Positions 15,147 to 21,872 of a stretch of DNA of 29,137 bases are shown in pieces. The notes under the pieces were generated by a model. It was not told where the DNA came from, searched no databases, and worked only from the letters and a program-made list of their open reading frames with translations. The translations under genes and the position numbers were made by a program. Where the stretch lies: assembly GCA_001724315.1 (NCBI GenBank), contig MEEC01000012.1:1-29137 (forward strand), in the 5' to 3' direction. The DNA comes from Lautropia sp. SCN 70-15. Lineage in GTDB: Bacteria; Pseudomonadota; Gammaproteobacteria; Burkholderiales; Burkholderiaceae_E. Position 1 is the first letter of the stretch. Each line of letters starts with the position of its first letter.

Positions 15147-16865
15147 GTGACCGCGACGCCCGCCCCCATCGCCCGCCCAGGCGGCCAGATCCTTGCCGAC
15201 GCCCTCGCCGTGCACGGCGTGGACACCGTGTTCGGCGTGCCCGGCGAGAGCTACCTGGCCGTGCTCGACGGCCTGTATCCGCATCGCGACAGCATCCGCT
15301 TCGTGATCTGCCGACAGGAGGGCGGCGCCGCCTTCATGGCCGACGCCTATGCGAAGCTCACCGGCAAGCCCGGCGTGCTGATGGTCACCCGCGGCCCGGG
15401 CGCCACCAATGCGTCGATCGGCATCCACGCGGCCTTCCAGGACTCCGTGCCCATGGTCGTGTTCGTGGGCCAGGTGGGCACCGACTTCATGGATCGCGAA
15501 GCCTTCCAGGAAGTGGACTACCGGCGGATGTTCGGCCAGATGGCCAAGTGGGTCGCGCAGATCGACCGCGCCGACCGGATTCCCGAATACGTGGCCCACG
15601 CCTTCCAGGTGGCCACCAGCGGGCGAATGGGCCCGGTCGTGCTGGCGCTGCCCGAGGACATGCTGGTGCAGCAGGCCACGGTGGCCGATGCGCGCCCGCA
15701 CTCGCCGGTGCGCGCCTCGCCCGGCCCGGCGCAGCTCGAATCGTTCCGGAGCCTGCTGGCCGCGGCGCAGCGCCCGCTGCTGATGCTGGGCGGCACCGGC
15801 TGGACCCGACAGGCCTGCGACGACATCCGCGCCTTCGCCGAGGCCAACCGCCTGCCGGTCACCTGCGCGTTCCGCTACCAGGACCTGTTCGACAACCGGC
15901 ATCCCAACTACGTGGGCGACGTCGGCATCGGCATCAATCCGAAGCTCGCCGCACAGGTGAAGGAATCGGACCTGGTCATCGCCATCGGCCCGCGCCTGGG
16001 CGAGATGACCACCTCGGGCTACACGCTGCTCGCGGTGCCGCGGCCGGCACAGAAGCTGGTCCACGTGCACGCGGGGGTCGACGAGCTGGGCACCGTGTAC
16101 CAGGCCGACTTGATGATCGCCTCCGGCATGCCCGAGATCGCCGCCGCGCTGCGCGACGTGAAGGTGGAGTCCACCGCCTGGGCGGCCAGCGTGGGCGAAG
16201 CGCGTGCCCAGTACGAAGCCTGGCAGCGCCAGCCGCCGATCTACACGCCCGCCGGCGACAAGGCCGCCGAGGCGCCCGCGCTGAACCTGTGGGAGGTGGT
16301 GCAGACGCTCAAGCGCGTGGCTCCTGCCGACGCGATCATCACCAACGGCGCCGGCAACTTCGCCACCTGGGCCCATCGCTTCTGGCCCTACGCGGGGCTG
16401 CGCACCCAGCTGTCGACCACCTCGGGCGCCATGGGCTACGGCGTGCCGGCGGCGGTGGCCGCATCGATCGCCGCGCCCGATCGCACCGTGGTCTGCTTCG
16501 CCGGCGACGGCGACTTCCTGATGAACGGCCAGGAGCTGGCCACCGCCGCGCAGTACGACGGCGCGCTGGTGGTGATCGTGTTCAACAACGGCATGTACGG
16601 CACGATCCGGATGCACCAGGAACGCGAGTACCCGGCGCGCGTGCTGGGCACCGCCCTCGCCAACCCGGATTTCGCGAAGTACGGCGAGGCCTTCGGCGGC
16701 TTCGGCGCGCACGTGGCGCGCACCGAGGAATTCGAGCCGGCGCTGAAGGCGGCGCTGGCCTTCGCGCGCGAGAAGAAACGCCCGGCGATCATCGAGCTGA
16801 AGGTGGATCCGCAGGCGATCACGCCGAACCTGACGCTGGAGGCGATTCGGAGCGCGAAGCGGTAA
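15147..16865 (+). CDS. Thiamine-diphosphate-dependent enzyme, acetolactate-synthase-like
   Basis: A 572-aa ThDP enzyme of the POX/acetohydroxyacid synthase superfamily. The Pyr domain (about 10-175) has FGVPGESYLAVLDGL and the catalytic Glu58 in CRQEGGAAFMADAYAK; the middle domain (about 200-330) has RPLLMLGGTGWTR; the PP domain (about 370-550) has the ThDP/Mg motif AGDGDFLMNGQEL (from Gly453) and VFNNGMYGTIRMHQE. The substrate is not clear: GVPGE instead of the GYPGG usual in IlvB, and no regulatory subunit gene nearby, argue against biosynthetic acetolactate synthase. The GTG start follows CAGGAG. It stands alone on the plus strand between ribD and the repeat element. Confidence 0.9.
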   Translation: MTATPAPIARPGGQILADALAVHGVDTVFGVPGESYLAVLDGLYPHRDSIRFVICRQEGGAAFMADAYAKLTGKPGVLMVTRGPGATNASIGIHAAFQDSVPMVVFVGQVGTDFMDREAFQEVDYRRMFGQMAKWVAQIDRADRIPEYVAHAFQVATSGRMGPVVLALPEDMLVQQATVADARPHSPVRASPGPAQLESFRSLLAAAQRPLLMLGGTGWTRQACDDIRAFAEANRLPVTCAFRYQDLFDNRHPNYVGDVGIGINPKLAAQVKESDLVIAIGPRLGEMTTSGYTLLAVPRPAQKLVHVHAGVDELGTVYQADLMIASGMPEIAAALRDVKVESTAWAASVGEARAQYEAWQRQPPIYTPAGDKAAEAPALNLWEVVQTLKRVAPADAIITNGAGNFATWAHRFWPYAGLRTQLSTTSGAMGYGVPAAVAASIAAPDRTVVCFAGDGDFLMNGQELATAAQYDGALVVIVFNNGMYGTIRMHQEREYPARVLGTALANPDFAKYGEAFGGFGAHVARTEEFEPALKAALAFAREKKRPAIIELKVDPQAITPNLTLEAIRSAKR

Positions 16866-16874
16866 AGGGGGGGC

Positions 16875-17083
16875 GGGCCGGAGGCGGAGTCCTTCTGCTT
16901 CCGGTCCGGTGCTGCGGCCCCCGCTTTGCGGGGGCTTCCCTCGCCTTCGTCGTCCGCGGCGGCTCGGGCGCAACTCGCGAGCCCTGTGGGCTCGCTCGAA
17001 CAGCGCCCTCGCTGATCGCCGCTCCCTTCCGAAGTGCTCGGCTTGCACGAGGACCGGAAGCAGAAGGACTCCGCCTCCGGCCC
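16875..17083. repeat. 209-bp element bounded by perfect 33-bp inverted repeats
   Basis: The left arm 16875-16907 is the exact reverse complement of the right arm 17051-17083, 33 of 33 bases. The arms contain GAGTCCTTCTGCTTCCGG and its complement. The 143 bp between them carry two further perfect hairpins (16917-16935 and 16977-16995) and no open reading frame that looks like a gene. It starts 10 bp after the stop of the ThDP enzyme. No clear target-site duplication was found at the edges. It looks like a non-autonomous mobile element (MITE-like) or a large palindromic intergenic repeat; which one cannot be told from one copy. Confidence 0.85.
16917..16937 (+). terminator. Terminator-like hairpin after the ThDP-enzyme gene
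   Basis: GCCCCCGC (16917-16924), loop TTT, GCGGGGGC (16928-16935), then TT. The 8-bp GC stem is strong, but only two Ts follow, so it may act weakly. A second 8-bp stem, GCGAGCCC/GGGCTCGC with loop TGT, lies at 16977-16995. Both are inside the inverted-repeat element. Confidence 0.45.
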
Positions 17084-17123
17084 TCTTCTAGCAGTCGGCG
17101 GATTGCGCGACAGGGCCATTGGA

Positions 17124-17144
17124 TGTACGGTACGGCACCGTACA
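17124..17144. promoter_or_regulatory. Palindromic operator of the toxin-antitoxin operon
   Basis: TGTACGGT (17124-17131), five bases, then ACCGTACA (17137-17144): two perfect 8-bp arms. It directly abuts the AAGGAGA ribosome site (17144-17150) of the antitoxin gene and covers a possible -10 (TACGGT at 17126-17131, with TTGCGC 17 bp upstream). Such a site fits autorepression by a ribbon-helix-helix antitoxin, alone or with its toxin. Confidence 0.65.
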
Positions 17145-17156
17145 AGGAGATCCGCC

Positions 17157-17405
17157 ATGAGCGCTGCCGTTGACCGTCTTGATCTGCGACTGAGCGCGGA
17201 GGACAAGGCGCGCATCCGCCGCGCTGCAGCCCTTCAGGGCATTGCTGTGGCGGCCTTCGTGCGGGAGGCCGCACTGCGTGAAGCGGAGGCCACCATCACT
17301 CGTTCGCCCAAGGCGCGGACTGGCAGCCTTGCCGCTGGCCTTCGCGGTCGAGCCACGGCGCGCATGAGCACGGACGAAATCATGCGGCTGACGCGCGGCG
17401 CATGA
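17157..17405 (+). CDS. vapB: Ribbon-helix-helix antitoxin (VapB type)
   Basis: An 82-aa antitoxin. The N-terminal half, RLDLRLSAEDKARIRRAAAL and AVAAFVREAALREAE, is a ribbon-helix-helix DNA-binding domain close to the DUF1778 type: one beta strand followed by two helices. The C-terminal end STDEIMRLTRGA is the usual toxin-wrapping peptide of VapB antitoxins. The ATG at 17157 has a strong AAGGAGA site, and the stop overlaps the toxin start (ATGA), the normal arrangement for coupled antitoxin-toxin translation. It should bind the palindrome just upstream and repress its own operon. DUF1778 antitoxins more often pair with GNAT acetyltransferase toxins, so pairing with a PIN toxin is worth noting. 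Confidence 0.85.
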   Translation: MSAAVDRLDLRLSAEDKARIRRAAALQGIAVAAFVREAALREAEATITRSPKARTGSLAAGLRGRATARMSTDEIMRLTRGA

Positions 17406-17806
17406 ATCGCGTGCTTGTGGACGCCAACGTCCTGCTGGACGTGCTCACCGACGATCCGCACTGGTACGAATGGTCGGCAGCGCAACTCGATGCCTGCGCG
17501 GCGAAGGCGGAGTTGTGCATCAACCCGATCATTTACGCCGAAGTCTCGATCGGCTTCGCGCGCATCGAGCAGATCGACGAAGCCCTGCCGCCTGACACCT
17601 TCGCACGCCTTGAACTGCCCTGGGACGCTGCCTTCCTCGCGGGCAAGGCGTTCCTCCAGTACCGCCGGGCCAGTGGCAGCCGCACTTCACCGCTTCCGGA
17701 TTTCTACATCGGCGCCCACGCTGCCGTCGAGGGCATGGCGCTGTTGACGCGGGACGCCAGGCGTTATCGCACCTATTATCCGAAACTGGAGTTGATTTGC
17801 CCGTAG
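17402..17806 (+). CDS. vapC: PIN-domain ribonuclease toxin (VapC type)
   Basis: A 134-aa PIN-domain toxin, expected to be a Mg2+-dependent RNase that stops translation. The four acidic active-site residues are visible: Asp7 in VLVDANVLLDV, Glu47 in PIIYAEVS, Asp100 in LPDFYIGAHA and Asp118 in LLTRDARRY, so it appears intact. The ATG overlaps the antitoxin stop by the ATGA arrangement. GC content and codon use look somewhat lower in GC than the flanking housekeeping genes, in keeping with acquisition. RNA target (tRNA or rRNA) cannot be inferred. A second antitoxin of a different family follows 51 bp downstream. Confidence 0.9.
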   Translation: MNRVLVDANVLLDVLTDDPHWYEWSAAQLDACAAKAELCINPIIYAEVSIGFARIEQIDEALPPDTFARLELPWDAAFLAGKAFLQYRRASGSRTSPLPDFYIGAHAAVEGMALLTRDARRYRTYYPKLELICP

Positions 17807-17857
17807 TCGGCGGTGGTGCTTCGCCGAAACGTCACGAATCGAGCCTGTGCACTTGAA

Positions 17858-18106
17858 TTGACCCGCACCTTCAACATGCGCGAAGCGAAGACACGTCTTT
17901 CGCGGCTCGTCCACGAGGCCGCGAGGGGGGAGCCGTTCGTCATCGCCAAGGCGGGAAAGCCGCTGGTGAAGGTCGTGCCGCTGGATACGCCGACCCCTGC
18001 CGAGGCTCGACGAATCGGCTTCTTGGCCGGCGAGATCGAGGTCCCGGACGACTTCGACACGATGGGTGACGACGAAATCCTCGCGCGCTTCAGCGCGCGG
18101 GATTAA
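17858..18106 (+). CDS. Orphan Phd/YefM-family antitoxin
   Basis: Antitoxin-like protein of 82 aa with the Phd N-terminal DNA-binding fold: TFNMREAKTRLSRLVHEAAR, GEPFVIAKAGKPLVKVVPLD, and a C-terminal toxin-binding part ending PDDFDTMGDDEILARFSARD. The conserved region begins before the only ATG (17876), so I placed the start at a TTG (17858), giving MTRTFNMREAK; there is no good ribosome site, and a GTG at 17813 is another option. No toxin gene follows: nrdR runs the other way from 18123. The partner, probably a VapC, seems lost or elsewhere. The last codons hold an 8-bp hairpin (18082-18099). Confidence 0.75.
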   Translation: MTRTFNMREAKTRLSRLVHEAARGEPFVIAKAGKPLVKVVPLDTPTPAEARRIGFLAGEIEVPDDFDTMGDDEILARFSARD

Positions 18107-18122
18107 TGCCACCCGGTGTCAC

Positions 18123-18593
18123 TCACTCGCTGGAGCGTTTGCGCCGCGCCCTGACCTCGAGCACCGCCTCGGCGAACTCGTCCACGTCCTCGAACTTCCG
18201 GTAGACCGAGGCGAAGCGCACGTAGGCGATCTTGTCGAGCTTCTTGAGCTCGCGCATGACCAGCTCGCCGATCTGCTCGCTGCCCACTTCGCGCAGGCCG
18301 AGACTCAGCAGCTTTTCCTCGATGCGGTGGATCGCGGCGTCGACCGCCTCGGCGCTGACCGGGCGCTTGCGCAGGGCCAGCGACATCGAGCTGCGCAGCT
18401 TGCGCCGGTCGAACTCGGTTCGGGTGCCGTTGCGCTTGACCACCGCCGGCAGGGCCAGTTCGATGCGCTCGTAGGTGGTGAAGCGCTTCTCGCAGTTCAG
18501 GCAGCGCCGGCGGCGGCGGATGCTGTCGCCTTCGTCGGACTCGCGGGTCTCGACGACCTGCGTGTCCGGGTGATCGCAGAAGGGGCAGCGCAT
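18123..18593 (-). CDS. nrdR: Transcriptional repressor NrdR
   Basis: Repressor of ribonucleotide reductase genes, 156 aa. The N-terminal zinc ribbon has Cys3, Cys6, Cys31 and Cys34 (MRCPFC and CLNCEKRFTTYER). The ATP-cone domain (about 50-140) follows, with VVKRNGTRTEFDRRKL, SLALRKRPVSAEAVDAAI and IAYVRFASVYRKFEDVDEF. It senses dATP/ATP and binds NrdR boxes. It starts 12 bp after the glyA stop, so glyA-nrdR form an operon, as in many betaproteobacteria. Downstream, the vapBC/phd block replaces the often-seen neighbour ribD. Confidence 0.97.
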   Translation of the reverse strand: MRCPFCDHPDTQVVETRESDEGDSIRRRRRCLNCEKRFTTYERIELALPAVVKRNGTRTEFDRRKLRSSMSLALRKRPVSAEAVDAAIHRIEEKLLSLGLREVGSEQIGELVMRELKKLDKIAYVRFASVYRKFEDVDEFAEAVLEVRARRKRSSE

Positions 18594-18605
18594 CGCCGCC
18601 GGCCG

Positions 18606-19853
18606 TCAGCCGCCGTAGACCGGGAACTTGGCGGTCAGCTGGTCGACCTGCTCGCGGATCTGCGCGAGCTTGCCGGCGTCCTGCGGATTGTCCAGAACGT
18701 CGGCGATCAGGTGCCCCACCTGCGCGACCTCGTCCTCGCGGAATCCGCGGGTGGTCATCGCCGGCGTGCCGAGCCGGATCCCGCTGGTAACCATCGGCTT
18801 TTCCGGGTCGTTCGGGATCGCGTTCTTGTTGCAGGTGATGTGGGCCTCGCCTAGCACTTTCTCGGCTTCCTTGCCGGTGATCTTCTTGGCGCGCAGGTCG
18901 ACCAGCATCAGGTGCGATTCGGTGCGGCCGGACACGATCCGCAGGCCGCGGTCGGTCAGCGTCTGGGCCAGCACGTTGGCGTTGGCCACCACCTGCTTGG
19001 CGTAGTCGCGGAAGGACGGCTGCAGCGCCTCGTGGAAGGCCACCGCCTTGGCGGCGATCACGTGCATCAGCGGGCCGCCCTGCAGGCCGGGGAAGATCGC
19101 CGAGTTGATCGGTTTCTCGTGCTGCTGCGGCATCAGGATGAAGCCGCCGCGCGGTCCACGCAGGCTCTTGTGCGTGGTGGAGGTGACGATGTCGGCGTGC
19201 GGCACCGGGTTCGGGTAGACGCCGCCGGCGATCAGGCCCGAGTAGTGGGCCATGTCGACCATCAGCAGCGCGCCGACGTCCTTCGCGACCTTGGCGAAGC
19301 GCGCCCAGTCGATGCGCAGGCTGTAGGCCGAGGCGCCGGCGATGATCAGCTTCGGCTTGTGCTCGTGCGCCTTGCGCTCCATGGCGTCGTAGTCGATGGC
19401 CTCGTTCTCGTCGAGTCCGTAGGACACCACGTTGAACCACTTGCCCGACATGTTCAGCGCCATGCCGTGGGTCAGGTGACCGCCCTCGGCGAGGCTCATG
19501 CCCATGATGGTGTCGCCGGGCTTCAGGAAGGCCAGGAACACGGCCTCGTTGGCCTGCGCGCCGGAGTGCGGCTGCACGTTGGCGCACTCGGCGCCGAACA
19601 GCTGCTTGATCCGGTCGATGGCCAGCTGCTCGGCCACGTCGACGAATTCGCAGCCGCCGTAGTAGCGCTTGCCGGGGTAGCCCTCGGCATACTTGTTGGT
19701 CAGCTGCGAACCCTGGGCCGCCATGACCGCCGGGCTCGCGTAGTTCTCGGAGGCGATCAGCTCGATGTGCGCCTCCTGGCGCTGGTTCTCGAGCCGGATC
19801 GCGTTCCAGAGTTCGGGGTCGGTTTGCGCGATGCCGTGCTTGCGGTCGAACAT
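18606..19853 (-). CDS. glyA: Serine hydroxymethyltransferase
   Basis: PLP enzyme that interconverts serine and glycine and charges tetrahydrofolate with one-carbon units. The 415-aa length is typical. Signatures include ELIASENYASPAVMAAQGS, NKYAEGYPGKRYYGG, the PLP lysine Lys229 in TSTTHKSLRGPRGG, and GIRLGTPAMTTRGF near the end. I set the start at the ATG 19851-19853 (MFDRKHGIAQ), preceded by GAGG at a slightly long distance; a longer frame to 19892 has no support. nrdR follows in the same direction. No glycine riboswitch was recognised upstream. Confidence 0.98.
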   Translation of the reverse strand: MFDRKHGIAQTDPELWNAIRLENQRQEAHIELIASENYASPAVMAAQGSQLTNKYAEGYPGKRYYGGCEFVDVAEQLAIDRIKQLFGAECANVQPHSGAQANEAVFLAFLKPGDTIMGMSLAEGGHLTHGMALNMSGKWFNVVSYGLDENEAIDYDAMERKAHEHKPKLIIAGASAYSLRIDWARFAKVAKDVGALLMVDMAHYSGLIAGGVYPNPVPHADIVTSTTHKSLRGPRGGFILMPQQHEKPINSAIFPGLQGGPLMHVIAAKAVAFHEALQPSFRDYAKQVVANANVLAQTLTDRGLRIVSGRTESHLMLVDLRAKKITGKEAEKVLGEAHITCNKNAIPNDPEKPMVTSGIRLGTPAMTTRGFREDEVAQVGHLIADVLDNPQDAGKLAQIREQVDQLTAKFPVYGG

Positions 19854-19900
19854 GACGTGAAATCCTCGAATGCAGCGCCCGGAAGGACGCAAAACCCGGG

Positions 19901-19906
19901 ATTTTA
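19901..19906 (-). promoter_or_regulatory. Possible -10 element of glyA
   Basis: TAAAAT on the minus strand (19906-19901), in the same GCGTAAAAT context as before ribBA. Transcription would begin near 19894, about 40 nt before the glyA ATG. No convincing -35 was found. Confidence 0.4.
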
Positions 19907-19946
19907 CGCGATCGGCCTCGGCCGCGCCCTGCGCGATGCCGCCGGT

Positions 19947-20609
19947 TCAGCCCCGGGCCTCGACGTCGTCGAGCGCGTCTTCCAGGTGGGCCACGTCGGC
20001 CCAGTCGAGCAGGCTGAAGCGCTCGCCGTCGAAGGCGATCCGGTTCAGGCTGGCGTTGAGCAGGTCGTGGCCGCGCGGCGCGTCGAGCGGCAGTCCGGCC
20101 GCGATCCGGAAAGCGCAGTCGAGCACGCCGCCGTGCGCGACCGCCACGACCGTGGCCGAAGGGTAGCGTCCGGCCAGCCCGCGCAGTGCCCGCTCGACCC
20201 GGGCGTGGAAGGCGCGCAGCGACTCGCCGCCCCCCGGCAGCTCGAAGTCCGGCTCGCGGGCGCGCCAGCGGGCCCAGGCCTCGACCTCCTGCTGCGCGAG
20301 CTCGTCGTGGGTGCGTCCCTCGAAGGCGCCGTAATTGCGCTCGCGCAGCGCCGGATCGGCGTGCAGCGGCAGGCCGAGCGAGCGCGCGATCGGCTCGGCG
20401 GTCTGCGCGGCCCGCGACAGGTCGCTGGTGTACACCGCGGCGATCCGCTCGCGCTCGGGGTCCGAAGCGAGCCGCCGGCCGGTCAGTTCGGCCTGGCGCC
20501 GGCCCTCGTCGTTGAGCGGGATGTCGATCTGGCCCTGGAAGCGACGGTCGAGGTTCCAGTCGGTGACGCCGTGGCGAACCAGGACGATCGTGGTGAGGCC
20601 CGCCGTCAT
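19947..20609 (-). CDS. Histidine phosphatase family protein (phosphoglycerate-mutase-like)
   Basis: A 220-aa member of the histidine phosphatase superfamily (GpmB/CobC-like). The catalytic LVRHGVTDWN is at residues 10-19 (Arg12, His13); RRFQGQIDIPLNDEGRRQAE, the ERNYGAFEGRTHDEL stretch and the second catalytic His in VVAVAHGGVLD follow. The family includes cofactor-dependent mutases and broad phosphatases; gene context does not tell which. The ATG (20609) overlaps the stop of the PEBP-like gene (ATGA), so both are translated from one mRNA. Confidence 0.9.
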   Translation of the reverse strand: MTAGLTTIVLVRHGVTDWNLDRRFQGQIDIPLNDEGRRQAELTGRRLASDPERERIAAVYTSDLSRAAQTAEPIARSLGLPLHADPALRERNYGAFEGRTHDELAQQEVEAWARWRAREPDFELPGGGESLRAFHARVERALRGLAGRYPSATVVAVAHGGVLDCAFRIAAGLPLDAPRGHDLLNASLNRIAFDGERFSLLDWADVAHLEDALDDVEARG

Positions 20610-21238
20610 TGGCCGGCCAGCCGCGGGTTCAGCGTGTAGGTGCCGGTGACGGACGCCTGGCCGAGCTTGTGGTGCTCGATCACCTTGCGCGCGTCGGCGC
20701 CGCCGAAGCGGCCCATCAGCGGCAGGCGCGCCACGTCGAGCGCGTAGACGGTGAACACGTAGTGGTGGACGAGCGAATCGTTCCACGGCGGGCAGGGGCC
20801 GTCGTAGCCGAAGTAGTCGCCCGACATGTCGGGGTCGCTGTCGAACCAGGCGGTGTAGTCGTTGATGCCCTGGCGCGCGCCGTGGCGGGCCGCCGGGCCC
20901 ATCTTCCCCTTGGGCGTGACCTTGTCGGAGAACTCGCCTGCGGCGATCGAGGTGACGGTGACCGGCAGATCCACCAGCACCCAGTGGAAGAAGTCCACCC
21001 GCTTGAGGGTGGACGGGATCTCGCGGTCTTCCTGGTTGACGTCCTCGGGGCTGCTCGGCACGTCGCGGTCGTGGCAGACGATCGCGAACGAGCGCGTGCC
21101 CACCGGCGCCTCGCTCCAGGCCAGGTGCGGATTGCGGTTGGCCGACAGTGCGACCCGGGACTTCGGGTCGATCTTGCAGAAGGCGAATTCCTCGGGGATG
21201 GGCGACCCGTCGGCGAAGGACTCACTGACCAGTTTCAT
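20606..21238 (-). CDS. YbhB/YbcL family (PEBP-like) protein
   Basis: A 210-aa Raf kinase inhibitor-like/PEBP-fold protein. Conserved pieces are NRNPHLAWSEAPVGTRSFAI and CHDRDVPS near the front, VDFFHWVLVDLP, the DYFGYDGPCPPWND loop and HHYVFTVYALDV. No signal peptide is seen, so it is probably cytoplasmic. The bacterial role is not defined; the fold suggests a small-ligand or anion site. It starts at an ATG (21238) with GGAG about 8 nt upstream, 60 bp after dtd, and overlaps the phosphatase gene by 4 nt. Confidence 0.9.
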   Translation of the reverse strand: MKLVSESFADGSPIPEEFAFCKIDPKSRVALSANRNPHLAWSEAPVGTRSFAIVCHDRDVPSSPEDVNQEDREIPSTLKRVDFFHWVLVDLPVTVTSIAAGEFSDKVTPKGKMGPAARHGARQGINDYTAWFDSDPDMSGDYFGYDGPCPPWNDSLVHHYVFTVYALDVARLPLMGRFGGADARKVIEHHKLGQASVTGTYTLNPRLAGQ

Positions 21239-21298
21239 CGCGATGCTCCAGGGGAGGGAAGAGTCGGTGTCGAGACTAGGCCGAGGGCTTCCCGGCAG

Positions 21299-21775
21299 TC
21301 AAGGCGAGGGGTTTCGGTCGGTGCCGGCCTCCCGCGCCGGGCTGCGCAGCCACAGCGTGACCGGACCGTCGTTCACCAGCGAGACCTTCATGTCGGCGCC
21401 GAAGCGGCCGGTCTCGACCACCGGGTGCAGGCCGCGCAGCCGGGCCACGAAGGTCTCGTAGAGCCGGCGCCCCTCGTCGGGTGCCGCCGCACCGGTGAAG
21501 CCCGGGCGGTTGCCCGAGGCGGTGTCGGCGGCCAGCGTGAACTGCGAGACCACCAGCAGGCCGCCGGCGAGGTCCTGCACGCTGCGGTTCATCCGTCCGG
21601 CCTCGTCGCCGAAGCAGCGCAGCCTGAGCAGGCGTTGCGCGAAGCGATCGAGATCGGCCTCGGCGTCGCCGCGCTCGGCGCAGAAGAAGACCAGCAGGCC
21701 GGGGCCGATCGCGCCGACGGTGTCGCCGTCGATCCGCACCGCGGCCTCGGTCACGCGCTGGATCAGCGCGAGCAT
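21299..21775 (-). CDS. dtd: D-aminoacyl-tRNA deacylase
   Basis: Removes D-amino acids (and mischarged glycine) from tRNA, a translation proofreading step. The 158-aa protein starts MLALIQRVTEAAVRIDG. It has the cross-subunit active-site motifs SQFTLAADTASGNRPGF (SQFT at 77-80) and VNDGPVT (GP at 137-138). The C-terminus has about 12 residues beyond the usual end. It lies downstream of tyrS, a sensible partner because tyrosyl-tRNA synthetase mischarges D-Tyr. The spacing is made of a 29-bp tandem repeat that contains the dtd start codon. Confidence 0.96.
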   Translation of the reverse strand: MLALIQRVTEAAVRIDGDTVGAIGPGLLVFFCAERGDAEADLDRFAQRLLRLRCFGDEAGRMNRSVQDLAGGLLVVSQFTLAADTASGNRPGFTGAAAPDEGRRLYETFVARLRGLHPVVETGRFGADMKVSLVNDGPVTLWLRSPAREAGTDRNPSP

Positions 21776-21872
21776 CGAGCGAGCGCTACACGGTTATCGA
21801 GCATCGGGCGAGCGCTCCACGGTGATCGAGCATCAGGCGAGCGCTCCGCGGGGTCCGGGCATCAGGCGAGCG
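21770..21872. repeat. 29-bp tandem repeat across the tyrS/dtd junction
   Basis: Three full 29-bp units (21770-21798, 21799-21827, 21828-21856) and a 16-bp partial unit (21857-21872), each starting GAGCATC or GGGCATC and containing GGCGAGCGCT or a close variant. The units run from the dtd start codon into the last codons of tyrS. On the minus strand two of the repeat junctions read GCTCGCCTGATGC, the same as the tyrS stop itself. Confidence 0.9.

Larger units (their letters stand above)
17093..17813. repeat. 9-bp direct repeats around vapBC
   Basis: AGTCGGCGG occurs at 17093-17101, just before the vapB promoter, and again at 17805-17813, overlapping the vapC stop. They could mark the ends of an inserted or exchanged segment, but nine bases in GC-rich DNA may match by chance. 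Confidence 0.3.

Noticed and set aside
16866..17156. Small coding genes inside the inverted-repeat element
   Set aside because: The frames exist on both strands but change with the palindrome, have no ribosome sites and resemble no protein.
19854..19946. Glycine riboswitch before glyA
   Set aside because: The gap is 93 bp and lacks the paired aptamer cores; only a possible -10 element is visible.
21770..21872. CRISPR array
   Set aside because: The units are directly adjacent with no unique spacers and they cover gene ends; it is a simple tandem duplication.
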